Position numbers and translations under genes: made by a program. Positions 45,737-56,343 of a DNA stretch of 64,000 nt are shown one piece after another. The notes beneath the pieces are model-generated. The model saw nothing but the letters and a program-made list of their open reading frames with translations, ran no database searches and was not told the DNA's origin. The number at the start of each line of letters is the position of its first letter. Position 1 is the first letter of the stretch. The stretch comes from Diphasiastrum complanatum. Lineage: Eukaryota > Streptophyta > Lycopodiopsida > Lycopodiales > Lycopodiaceae. The stretch is from NCBI GenBank assembly GCA_029204225.1, contig CM055098.1, forward strand, positions 51,614,209-51,678,208, given 5' to 3'.

Positions 45737-47200
45737 TCACCAACAATACTTGGGAGCTTGTGGATCCTCCATCCAACAAGCATGTGATTGGTTGCAAGTG
45801 GGTATTTCGGATCAAGTTCAATCATGATAGCACCATCAACAAGCATAAAGCAAGATTATGTGCCAAAGGATTTGCTCAAATCCATGGTCTTGATTATTAG
45901 GAGACCTTTGCACCCATTGCAAAGATGGTGACAATAGGAATTCTTATTTCTCTTGCTTGTTTCTTCAAGTGTAAGGTGTTCCAATTAGATGTATCCAATG
46001 CTTTTCTAAATGGTTATCTTGAGGAGGAGATCTATATGGAACAACCTCAAGGATTCATCAAGGATGAGTCCAAAGTGTGCTTGCTCTTCAAAAGTCTTTA
46101 TGGACTCAAGCAAGCACCAAGATCATGGTATTCAAGACTTAATTCTTTTCTTATCTCACTAGGATTTACTCTCAGTGACTATGATCCTTCCATGTATATA
46201 AACTTTGTTGATAGCAATATTGTCATTCTTCTAATTTATGTTGATGACATTATTCTTTGTAGAAGTTGTATCAAGCTAGTTGATGAAACCAAGCTAGCAC
46301 TTGGATGTGAGTTTAAAATGCAAGATCTAGGAGAGATACATTACATCCTAGGCCTAGAAATTGATTTTTATGAAAATCATGTCTTTATATGCCAATCTAG
46401 ATATGCTCACTCTATGTTGAAAAAATTCCATATGGAAAATTCTAAGAGCATAGATACTCCAATGGAACAAATTGTAAAAGATCCTAATAAAGGTGATGAA
46501 AGATCCTTTGAGGACATCACACTTTTTAGGAGTCTTGTAGGCTCCTTGATTTGGCTTACCATTACTAGGCCCGATCTTAGTTTTTGTGTGCACAAATTGA
46601 GTCAATTTATGCAAGATCCTAAGATCCATCATTGGAAGATGGCCAAGAGGATTCTAAGATATGTATCTTCATCTTGTGTTTATGGTCTACTCTATAAAAG
46701 TGAAGATCTATCCGTTGTTGGCTACTCGGATTCGGACTTTGCAAGTGACAAGATGGATCAAAAGTCTATTAGTGCATACACTATCTTTCTTGGAGGCAAT
46801 CTAATATCTTGGCTTTCCAAAAAGCAAGATACTATATCTCTCTCTTCATGTGAGGCCGAGTACAAAGCACTCACTACAACTACCAAAGAGGTGCTTTGGA
46901 TCAAGTGGTTATTAATGGAGCTAAAGTGCGTCAAGGAAGATGATCTACCAATGATCAAGTCTGATAACATCTCGGCCCAAGCTCTTGCCAATAATCCCAT
47001 ATTTCATGCAAGAAGCAAGCACATAGAAGTGGCACACCATTTTGTGGAAGAAAAGCTTATTGGAGGAGAAATCTATTTGGTGCATGTCAACTCGTCCTCT
47101 TGTATTGCCCATCTACTCACCAAGTCTTTGAGCAAAAGTGCTTTCATCAAGCATAGATCTAATCTTGGAATTATATCAAGATCAATGTTCATAGATAATT
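45715..47200 (+). pseudogene. D2 reverse transcriptase and RNase H
   Basis: Starts after the deletion at EYDALITNNTWELVDPPSNK. It has the same TAG as D1 (45898-45900 in GLDY-ETFAP), then RT with QLDVSNAFLNGYLEEE and YVDD, and RNase H with the intact SDSDFAS motif. The open frame continues to 47214, reading into the LTR. RT and RNase H motifs are better kept than in D1, but there is no integrase and no clean start. Confidence 0.88.
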
Positions 47201-47209
47201 TTTTAGGAG

Positions 47210-47894
47210 TGTGAAGAATTGAAAAAGATTATCTATGTTAGATATAAGGGTCCTATGTTTTTTACATCAAGCATCTAGGTATAGGATGTTGATAGGGACA
47301 AATTTGGCATAGATGGCAAATTATGCATTTCCACTTGTAATGCCACTATTGAGCCAAAATAGAGTAAGAGGCTAAACTATTGCCAATTAGAGTGTAGACA
47401 AGTGTAATGCTTTTGTTTGATGAATTCTAAGAGGTCCAATAGGATTTAGAGGTGGAACCATGTGAGGTCCAATAGGAATTTGAGGTGTGCTTGAATATAG
47501 TCCAATAGAATTAAGAGGTGCATGCATCAATGGTCCAATAGGATTAAGAGGTGACAAAGTATGGTCCAATCATAGTTAAGCATAGTGGTAGCTCGTGGAT
47601 CTACTAGTATCATTGTACTCCTCATTTTGAAGTTAATAGATTTGGTGATCATATGGATTTTGAGTGTTATTGGATTTCTGAGAGCAGCTTGTTTTTACTT
47701 AGATTATTTTTTGAATACTTCCCACACGTGTGAGTGGGAGTTGGAAGTGATTGAATGCATGTAGTAGTGTGTATTTGCCATAGGATCTAAGATTGATCTT
47801 GAAACTCAATCTAGTCTTGATCTTGGTGCATCTACACACCTTAGGAGATCACAAGTACATGTTGTGGACAATCCACACGTGTGAATTCAACAAT
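47210..47894 (+). repeat. 3' LTR of D2
   Basis: Starts TGTGAAGAATTG, ends GAATTCAACA, and is about 50 bp shorter than the D1 LTRs because the CTCTCTACCCGAGA block is missing. Followed by ATTTT. Confidence 0.9.
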
Positions 47895-48445
47895 TTTTTG
47901 GGATTTTCTACCTTCCAACACCTTCGCATTTTTCGTAATAAGTTTTGCTTTGATTTACCAAGCGAAACATTCGTGTATTTTGTTTATTTGTTTTTAGGAC
48001 TAGCCACTTTATTATTGAGTATGTACCCTCAAAACGAAGGACACGCTTCCATTTAATATTAGTCTAATCCGCCAAAATACCATCAATATGCCTAAAACCT
48101 CAAACACTTCAGTTGTTGTCGTTACCATTTTCCATCACTCTTGCTCTCCGAATTGCGAATTGTCGCTACCATTGTATTCAAAATGCACCCAAAGCCAATA
48201 ATACCAGTATTACAACCACCAGTTGTTTAAGCACGAATTAAAGGTCTTCTTCAATTCAATCCATCAGTAATTCTTACTGATTTATGTTACGAGCTGATCC
48301 GCAGTTTGGGTGAAACAAAAGAAGAACATATTTTCACAACCGTCCGCAATCAAGAGATTGTTATCACCAAGGGATTTTACTATCGTGCCTTAGGATTGCC
48401 TATGGATGGCAGTATGCCAGTTACTAAACCAGATTTTATTGTGGA
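47895..48445 (+). other. Unassigned stretch with a short coding-like piece
   Basis: From about 48193 one frame reads IKGLLQFNPSVILTDLCYEL, then GETKEEHIFTTVRNQEIVIT and GFYYRALGLPMDGSMPVTKP, with a single TAA before it. It looks protein-coding in composition but I do not recognise it. It is cut at about 48445 by a family A fragment. No promoter or splice context is clear. Confidence 0.35.
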
Positions 48446-48944
48446 GAGGAATGTGTTCAGGTCTTTGTCGTCCCACTATAGGTAAGTTAATTGGTCTTCC
48501 AAGAACATGATTTGATTACAAGATCAAGTCTCATTCTTGGTTTGCAATTCTTCCCATAAATCTTTTACTTTCAAAATTGCTAAGATCTAGTATTATATTG
48601 TCATGCACTGAAGACACAATAATTGCTATAGCTTTGTCATTTCTCAAACTCCTTTCTCGAAGTTATTTGCCAGGAGTAGCTATTGGCTTCTCCTCTATCC
48701 CTTCAATACGAGTGAAGTCTTTAATTTCCAAATCAAATAGTTTGAACCTTCTGGATCCAAGATTGTAGTGATCTTAGCCTGAATATTGCTAATCGACGAC
48801 ATCTTCTATTTTCTGAATAACTCCAGATGCGGCTTGCTGATGGATGTATGAAGAATGCTAAGAGGGGTGCAAAGATACCATTGTATCGACTGTGACTCGC
48901 TCTGATACCATTGTAGGAAAAATAGTAATTATCCTTCCATAGAG
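48446..48944 (-). pseudogene. Family A gag start, leader and LTR tip (copy A-e)
   Basis: Minus-strand family A piece: gag start, leader and the last ~33 bp of the LTR (near 48912-48944, TTTTTCCTACA on the minus strand). One primer-binding motif is clear (complement of about 48900-48911). Gag is frame-broken and ends at VFRSL-like sequence, at nearly the same point where copy A-a leaves the window. It abuts repeat S2. Confidence 0.75.
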
Positions 48945-49465
<521 letters not shown>

Positions 49466-50386
49466 AAAGGCCTCTCCCAGATACACGATCTCAAATTGTT
49501 TCGAGATGTCTGTTTTCACTTCAGCAATCAGCCTCTCACTCTTGCAGAGTATCAGAGTGTCGTCCACATACACAGCCACAATGATGATCTTTCCATCAGT
49601 TATTCTCACATACACATTGAAATCAGCCATTAGTGGCTTAATCCCAAGGATTTCAAGGCTTGATCTTTCTTTTTGTACCACTGTTGAGCTGCCTGCTTCA
49701 GAGCATAGATACTCCTATGCATTCTGCATGCATAATCAGGAAGTGAATTCAAGACATAACCTAGGGGTTGATCCATGTAGACCTCTTTGTCTAACTCACC
49801 ATGCAAAAAGGATGTCTTCTCATCCACAATGTAGATCTTGAGGTCATAAGCAGCTGCATATCCAAATAACAAACGTAGGGACAAATGCTTCACGACAGGA
49901 GAGAAGGTTTCAGGATAATCAATACCATATCTCTGAGAGAATCCCTTCGCTACCAAGCTTGCCTTGTATTTCAAAACATCACCATCTGGCCCATACTTGA
50001 GCTTGTAACCCATTTGCATTTGACAGCCTTTTGCTTATCTGGTAATGGCCCTAACATCCATACTTGGTTCTTCCTCGTGGATTCCATCGCTTCATTCATG
50101 GCTTGGATCCATTTGTCCTTCTTTGGACATTCAATTGCCACCTCAAATGTATGTGTGGTTTGTCACTGAATCCACAGAATTCTTCTGATGTGGAAGCTAA
50201 GCTGCCTAGCACGTATCTTGTTGGAGCTCTTCGTTGTCTTGTTGACCTTCTAGGAGATCCTCCTGGGACAACAATGTCTTTTTCTTTGTCTACTCTGCTA
50301 GGTCCGAAACCATCTTGGTTTACAGACACTGTAGTAGAAGGCTGCCTCTCGAATTTTTCGTCTTCTGATTCATCACTTGAATGCAA
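49466..50386 (-). pseudogene. Family B reverse transcriptase
   Basis: Minus-strand RT. The N-terminal linker contains RSTRQRRAPTRYVLGSL and FCGFSDKP. After a frameshift come MGYKLKYGPDGDVLKYKASL, VAKGFSQRYGIDYPETFSP and HRSIYALKQAAQQWY, and after another shift the catalytic box YVDD (in VAVYVDDTLIL, near 49575). It is cut off after YLGEA. RNase H is missing. Confidence 0.88.
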
Positions 50387-50389
50387 AGC

Positions 50390-50808
50390 GACTCAAAAAT
50401 CTTCGTTTAGATATAACAAGATATATAATTTAATGGCAAATTACTTGTTAAAAATAGTAATAATCATGTAAAACAAATTATTTAGATTCAAATAAGCTTT
50501 AAAATTTCCATGCTTTCCCAATTTATATGATAAAAAACTCAGCAAACACTGTATCTTATCTCTTCTCTATTGTGTGGAACTCTAGACAATGACACAACAT
50601 CAAAGCCATGAGAATGGATCATGATCTCCTTGCATTCATGTTACACAATCTCTGTATTTGACAACACCTGTAGCTTGTCTATTTTTGCATGAGTTCGTTT
50701 GTCAACAATTCTCATAGAAAAATCATTTGCATGAATAGCGACGACTAAGGCTTCATCTTGACATATTTTCTTATGTTCAGGCATAAGCTGCTAATTTAAA
50801 TTGAGACA
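50390..50808. other. Segment interrupting family B pol
   Basis: Lies between the integrase C-terminus and the RT linker. On the minus strand one frame reads MPEHKKICQDEALVVAIHAN then DFSMRIVDKRTHAKIDKLQV before a stop, which looks coding but is unknown to me. Its edge (about 50745-50808) recurs inverted at 15008-15090, so it is a separate repeat. No terminal repeats are obvious. It may be a small mobile element or captured DNA. Confidence 0.45.
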
Positions 50809-50815
50809 TCCTGCT

Positions 50816-51847
50816 CTCATCGAATCTGACATCTCTCACTGTCTTCACAGTGTTTTTGTCTAGCATGTAGACTTTATACTATGACGAATTGTTTTCATAA
50901 CCTACAAGAAATCCCTGTTCAGATTTCTCGTCAAGATTCTTTCGAAGCTTATTAGGAATATGTGCATAAGCTGCACAGCCAAAGACTCTGATGTGAGATA
51001 GGTTGGGCTTTCTACCCCACCATAATTTGTGTGGTGTCATGTGAGGGACACCACACTTCCCTGTCCTATTCTAGATGTATGCTGCTGTAGCTACTGCTTC
51101 ATCCCACAGTACCCTTGGAGCTTTCGAGTAGGCCATCATGCATCTAGCAGCTGTCATCAGGGTCCTATTCTTCCTCTCTACAATACTGTTGTGTTGCGGT
51201 GTGTGGCTGTAGTTACCACGATCATTGCAGAAGTCAATGAAGCGATTTGAGATGTATTCGCCACCCCGATCTATCCTGATATGCTTCATTTTGTTGCCAG
51301 TGCATCTCTCTGCCCAATTCACATACTCTATGAATTTATCAAGTGCTTCTGACTTATTTTGAATGATATACACTCTGGCAAATTTACTATAATCATCAAT
51401 GAAGGTTATGTAATATTTTGAGCCTCCTAATGAGATCACATTGAAAGGCTTACAGATGTCAGAATGCACTAGCTTCAGAATCTCAGTCGTTCTGTTGGAG
51501 TCTTTGACAAATGGAGTGTGAGACATCTTACCCTTTAGACATGCATTACAAGTGGTCGAACTGTTCACATTCGAGATGCTGATCTCTATTATTGCTCCAT
51601 GATGGCTTGCTTGGTAAAGTGCCATTGAGTTCATGTGGCATAGTCTCCTATGCCACATAGTGTCTGGCAAATCATCATGAGTCTGATGCACTTGATCTGC
51701 AGGCATGCATATCTTCAGGTGATATAGATTACCTTTTTTTCTACCTTGAGTGATCAGAGTATTGGTGCTGGCATCAATAACATTGCATGCTTCATAAAAA
51801 AATGTCACATGCATCCCTACACCAGTTATCCTTGCCATAGAAAACAA
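50816..51847 (-). pseudogene. Family B pre-integrase and integrase
   Basis: The open stretch 51071-51847 holds MWHRRLCHMNSMALYQASH, the zinc-type residues CNACLKGKM and the integrase core: VHSDICKPF, RIDRGGEYIS and IVERKNRTL (D, D, E all present, though two residues appear to be lost near HTPQHNS). The C-terminal part continues in other frames to about 50816 with HIPNKLRKNLDEKSEQGFLV. Integrase would insert the cDNA into the genome. Confidence 0.88.
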
Positions 51848-51885
51848 GTTTTGCTATAGTGTAGGCGCGAACAAAACATCTCGAG

Positions 51886-52140
51886 TCATCTGTCTCTACC
51901 ATTCGTGTTGAGCCAGAGTGAACCAATACTGTTCATGTGATGTTTGGATCCATCTCCAAGAACAATGACTCTGGAAGGATCTGCACTTTGGAAATCAGAC
52001 ATAATTTGTCTTGATGTCACAAAGTGTGAGGTAGCTCTTGAATCTAGGATCACCTCTTGTGTGTCAGGCGTTGACGCTGCACACACATTTGCACAAATAT
52101 AGACAGTCGAACAATTTTTGTTCAATCTCTCTTCACCCAT
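51886..52140 (-). pseudogene. Family B protease
   Basis: Contains VILDSRATSHFVTSRQI. The catalytic motif is DSRAT instead of DSGAT, the same Gly-to-Arg change seen independently or by descent in family A copy A-c. GDGSKHHMNSIGS follows, as in family A. The stretch ends in a frameshift before pre-integrase. Confidence 0.82.
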
Positions 52141-52149
52141 TTTCGAGCT

Positions 52150-52918
52150 CTTAGGCTTCTCAACATAGGACGATTGTTATTGTTCTCCTGTTTTGTGCTG
52201 ATTTGTTCCTTGTGTTCAAGCAACAATCCATGACTGCATAACCCTTTTTGTGACAGTGGATACATTCAATTTTTGGATTGAGCCAGCATGTATCAATTGT
52301 GTGCCCATCTCGTCTGCATCTCACGCAAGTCTTCTTTTCTCCACCTTGCTATTTCGACCTCCCTTTGTTCTTCCACTTGCCTTTGCTTGTCCCCTCTGCT
52401 TGCTGGTCACGATCCTACTTGTTGGTCACAATCCAGCCTTTGATCCTACCTTTGATCTTTCACGGGCAGGTCTGGTTGTCTGGAAAGATCTGGGTAAGGC
52501 TCTCAACAGGTAAGTGAGCTGCTTCTCAGCTGACACTGCATTTTTCACTCTAGAATTGTGTAGTGACAGGAATAGATCTTTTATTTTTCTTACAAAAGAA
52601 GTGAGATCTTTGTTGTCCCACTGCAGGTTGGTCAGCTGATCTTCCAGCATCATTATTTGACTTCGTGATTTCGTTTGAAATCTTGTGAGTAGTGTATCCC
52701 ACATCTCCTTTGCCTTGGAGAGTGTAGCCAGGTCAAGTGTGAGACTATCCTTGATAGATGATGATAGGAAGGCTGGCATCTCCTCTATGCCATCCACCCA
52801 GGGGAATAAACCTTATCCTTTAGTATCAGCGATGTCTTAACTTTCCATGCTAGAAAGTTAGATCCTAACAAATCAAGAACAGTACAGATTTTGGATTGTA
52901 TATTCTGATAGAAGCCAT
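52150..52918 (-). pseudogene. Family B gag and nucleocapsid
   Basis: The likely start is the complement of 52916-52918 (MASI...). After an early frameshift it reads VLDLLGSNFLAWKVKTSLIL, parallel to family A. The open stretch 52426-52797 has LTLDLATLSKAKEMWDTLL and MMLEDQLTNLQWDNKDLTSF. Two zinc knuckles lie near 52200-52330: a partial C..RRDGHTIDTC and CIHCHKKGYAVMDC, with a Tyr at the usual His-adjacent Gly-His position in the second. Confidence 0.82.
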
Positions 52919-53019
52919 TGCTTCTGAATTCGTGTTCACTTATTGATGGTTGATTGTTTGAATGCTTTAGCCTCCTGGATCTGATAGCCTTTCGGCTATG
53001 TCAGATTATGACAGCGTAG

Positions 53020-53031
53020 GCTTTGATACCA
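53020..53031 (-). promoter_or_regulatory. Family B primer-binding site
   Basis: On the minus strand TGGTATCAAAGC follows the LTR after one base. It differs from the initiator tRNA-Met complement at one position. Only a single copy is present, unlike family A. Confidence 0.8.
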
Positions 53032-53032
53032 C

Positions 53033-54260
53033 TGACATGAAAAATAATACCGAAAAATGCACTCAAAAAAATGCAAAATTATAGCTATAACTCTGGTGAC
53101 AAACTGACAAAATTAAATCACAACGATTCACGAAACTTTTCATGACACTCAAATTATTTCTGTTCGAGTTGGATGAATCAGGCTATGTAATACAACAAGA
53201 TGAAACGAGATGAATTCTCAATGAAAACGAACGAAACGAAGAGAAACGAGCTCTGACATTGATTCATGTTGGAAGCACAGATCGCGAAACAAAATGAAAT
53301 GAAGTGAAATAATTTGCGACAAGATCAATCACTCTCTGTAACGAGACGAGATGAGCCAAAATGAAACAAGACGAAACGAAATGAAACGAAACCTATGTGA
53401 GCTCTGTAATTGATTTACCCTTGTAGCCAAGTGATCATGAAGCGAAGCAAAGCAAATCACGAAGCGATAGAATTCGCGAACGAAATTAGTTTGTCAAGAA
53501 TTCAGATGTGATCGCTGGTCATTGTCGGCTATATCACTCTTACAATCCTTCAGAGAGTAGTCAGAAATAGCTGATCTGCGTTAACAAAATAATATAGCAT
53601 TCAACAATATCAAAGCAAGGTGCAAAATTAAATGAACAGGCGAATCAAACACACGAATAGTAGCAGACAAAATAAATTCGAGATCATACAATCATCTAGA
53701 ATAATAATGTGCACAACAGCTACAAAATCATCTATTGATTTTTTTGATTCTTCAAGCATTGCATGTCCACGTAGTACGTTGGCGTGAGAGAAATATAGTT
53801 ATCTCACAAATTTGAGTCTCGCTTACTCGGGGACCTTGGATCTACTGATCCTATTACAAAAATTATCTCGCATGCAGGCGAATTCATATTCTGTATATTT
53901 CGTCTTCTTACGTCTTGTCTTTCTTACTAGCATTAGACATACTGTATTATGCATCAAACAAGAGGTCTATAGTTCACGAACAATTTTGTGTCAGTTCTTG
54001 TAACTTACAGACTAGAAAGATTAAGCATCTACAACTAATTTGCAAATTACAAGAGTGGCATATTAGCCACAATCTAGAACAATTATGATGATGTCATGTT
54101 ATCAGATCATATATCTATATCCCATGGTACTAGGCTGATCTTCTTGGTTGTTCATGGAGCATGACTGATTTCGTGTCATGTCATGTCGTGTCATCTTTTG
54201 TCAAAGGTTCAGAACTGAAAGCTAGCAAAGCTTTGGCATTAGAAACAAAATGTTTCTTCA
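53033..54260 (-). repeat. Family B 5' LTR (1228 bp)
   Basis: On the minus strand it starts TGAAGAAACATTTTG and ends CATGTCA. A partial copy lies at 21864-22300. The part at about 53195-53410 (plus strand) is rich in ACGAAACGA and related motifs (ATGAAACGA, GAGACGAGA), an irregular short-repeat array in the downstream half of the LTR. Confidence 0.85.
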
Positions 54261-55274
54261 TCAAGCATGTCCAAAATGAAATGATCATTCTAGCTGTCTA
54301 TGTTGATGACACGCTTATCTTCTCAAGGAGAGATAAGTTAATTTTAGATGTCAAAAGAGACATTTATGAAATATTTGAGATTGTTGACCTAGGAGAAGAT
54401 AAAATCTATCTAGGCTTGCAGATTGAAAGAGACTTTGAAGGTGGTAAGTTGTATCTTCACCAACAAAAGTACACTCAAAACATCCCTGAAGACTTTAACA
54501 TACTCGAATACAAAGGTGTCCGTAATCCCATGATACCTGGAACAATACTAAGCAAGGCAGATTGTCCGCAGACTCGCGAGGAAGAGAAGTGAATGGCCAA
54601 AACACCCTATCGTAGGCTGCTTGGATCATTGTTATATGTAGTAGACAACACCAGACCTGATATAGCATTTCAAGTTGAGCCAATATAATCAGAACCCATG
54701 ATCGTTGCATTGGAAGTTGGCGAAAAGAGTACTACAATATCTCTAGGAAACGAAAGTCTATGGACTATGTTATTTGAAGGAAGCTGGATTTCACATCGAA
54801 TCTTATAGTGACAGAAGATGCCTCCACGAAGGATGATAGCAAGAGTATTTAAGGGGGTTGTACTCTAGTATCTAACGTAGCCATTCTCTGGATAAGCAAG
54901 AAGCAAACAACAGTAGCTCAATCTTCCTATGAAGCGGAATATGTAGCAACAGCCAAGATGGCAACGAGCTGATCTGGATCAAACAAATGTTGGAAGGACT
55001 TGATGAATCTATTTCTGAATCTTATGTCTTGTTAATGGATAACACTTCAGCAATCTATCTTATGAAAGGTCCTATATTTCATTAAAAAATGAAGCATATA
55101 GCTATCAAGTATCATGTAATTTGGGACTTAGTCGAGAAGAAGATATTGAAGATAGTCTTCATACCCACAGAGGAAATGATAGCTGATATCTTTACGAAGC
55201 CACTCAGTAAAGCTTTGTTCGAGAAGCATCGAAGAAGATTGGGGTTAATCCAACTGCCCACTTTGAGAGGGAGT
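54261..55274 (+). pseudogene. Family A RT and RNase H (copy A-f)
   Basis: Family A pol resuming directly next to the family B LTR, inside RT at IKHVQNEMIILAVYVDD. It continues through IYLGLQIERDFEGGKLYL to a TGA near 54590. RNase H follows in shifting frames, with the TGA of the NQNP region and other stops. The last part, HIAIKYHVIWDLVEKKI and TKPLSKALFEKHRRRLG, is open and leads to the polypurine tract (55267-55273) and LTR. Confidence 0.85.
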
Positions 55275-56116
55275 TGTAGAACACCTGATCAGACAGATCT
55301 TGATTCTACTAACAAAGTGCGCAATTTACTTGACTCGCGAACTCAAAACATTTCTATTCGTGATCAACCTCGAAGGATTCATTATATTTTATCTTGCTTG
55401 ATACTTGAATTCACGAAATATTGACAAAATAGTTTCTTGTAGAAGCTCGTGGTTTCTTGTTGAAGCTCAAAAGATTTGCGAATAGAATCTTGTCACAAAA
55501 TATTTTGTTTCTTGTTCAAAGCTCACCTGTCACAAAATGGTCACAAAAAATTCACAAATTATTCTGGATTTTTCTTCAAGCTCAAAATTGTCATCTATCG
55601 CGAACAATCTGCGAAATACGAAACTATAATGAAGAGACAGATTGTTGCAAAATATTCGCGAACAGAAATTATTCGACCATAGAAATAGAGCATCTATTTG
55701 AATATCAACCATCGTAAACAGTTAGATCTACTGTTATAGAATTAAAAGGCCAAAGACCTATCCTGTAACAATATAAATACATGTGCACTACTATTGTAAA
55801 ACAACTCAAATTGAAGAGACTCTCATACTCATTCAATCATAGACACAACAGCGAGATAAGACAATAAGAGATGTATACTGATTCAGATTCAGAATTATAA
55901 ATTCATTTTTGATCAATAGTTTCTGTTTGTCTAAAATTTTCTTAAGTTGTCTCTTAATTTCGCATATTATTTCTGCACGCTAATTCGACCAAGGCAAATG
56001 TTGTTCTATTAGTACAAAGACCATAAATAGACCCGATTCAATACATTGATATTAGTTTGACTTATTCAAACTTTCATCATGTTCTCTGTGGAAGAATAAT
56101 TACTATTTTTCCTAGA
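55275..56116 (+). repeat. Family A 3' LTR (copy A-f)
   Basis: Starts TGTAGAACACC and ends near TTTTCCTAGA, so the final CA may be mutated or slightly trimmed. A TATA box lies at 55772-55779. Unlike the other family A LTRs it is followed by unrelated DNA rather than a primer-binding site, so it is a true outer LTR. Confidence 0.85.
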
Positions 56117-56343
56117 GAGTCATTATTTGTGCGGCCGAAAGTCGGTTCTTCGGTGAGTAGTGATTTGTAAAGCACTTTGTATTGCTAAAAAACATGATTG
56201 CATGCACCCTTATCAAGTATGTATTTGGCGGTCTTCATGATTGGAGAGAATATTATGTTGTTCTTGACTGTTGTTGCACTTGTATTGTGTAGGATGATGA
56301 CTCGCACTCACATGACTATCAGAGAATTTAACTAGATATTGTC

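Larger units (their letters stand above)
43485..47894 (+). mobile_element. Ty1/copia element D2, truncated and internally deleted
   Basis: Family D copy with only the last 90 bp of its 5' LTR (43485-43574), a primer-binding site TGGTATCAGAGC (43575-43586), gag, part of pol and a 685-bp 3' LTR (47210-47894). About 1.1 kb present in D1 (roughly 28648-29755) is missing at 45715, removing most of the pre-integrase and all of the integrase domain. No target duplication can be tested because the 5' end is lost. Confidence 0.9.
49466..54260 (-). mobile_element. Ty1/copia family B element, 3' end lost
   Basis: A minus-strand element with 5' LTR (53033-54260), primer-binding site, gag, protease, integrase and part of RT. 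It ends at about 49466, just after the RT YVDD region, where S2 begins. Domain order is that of copia, and gag, knuckles and protease resemble family A. A non-element segment interrupts pol at about 50390-50808. The 5' LTR adjoins family A RT (54261), suggesting insertion into a family A element, but the other flank needed to test a target duplication is gone. Confidence 0.88.
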
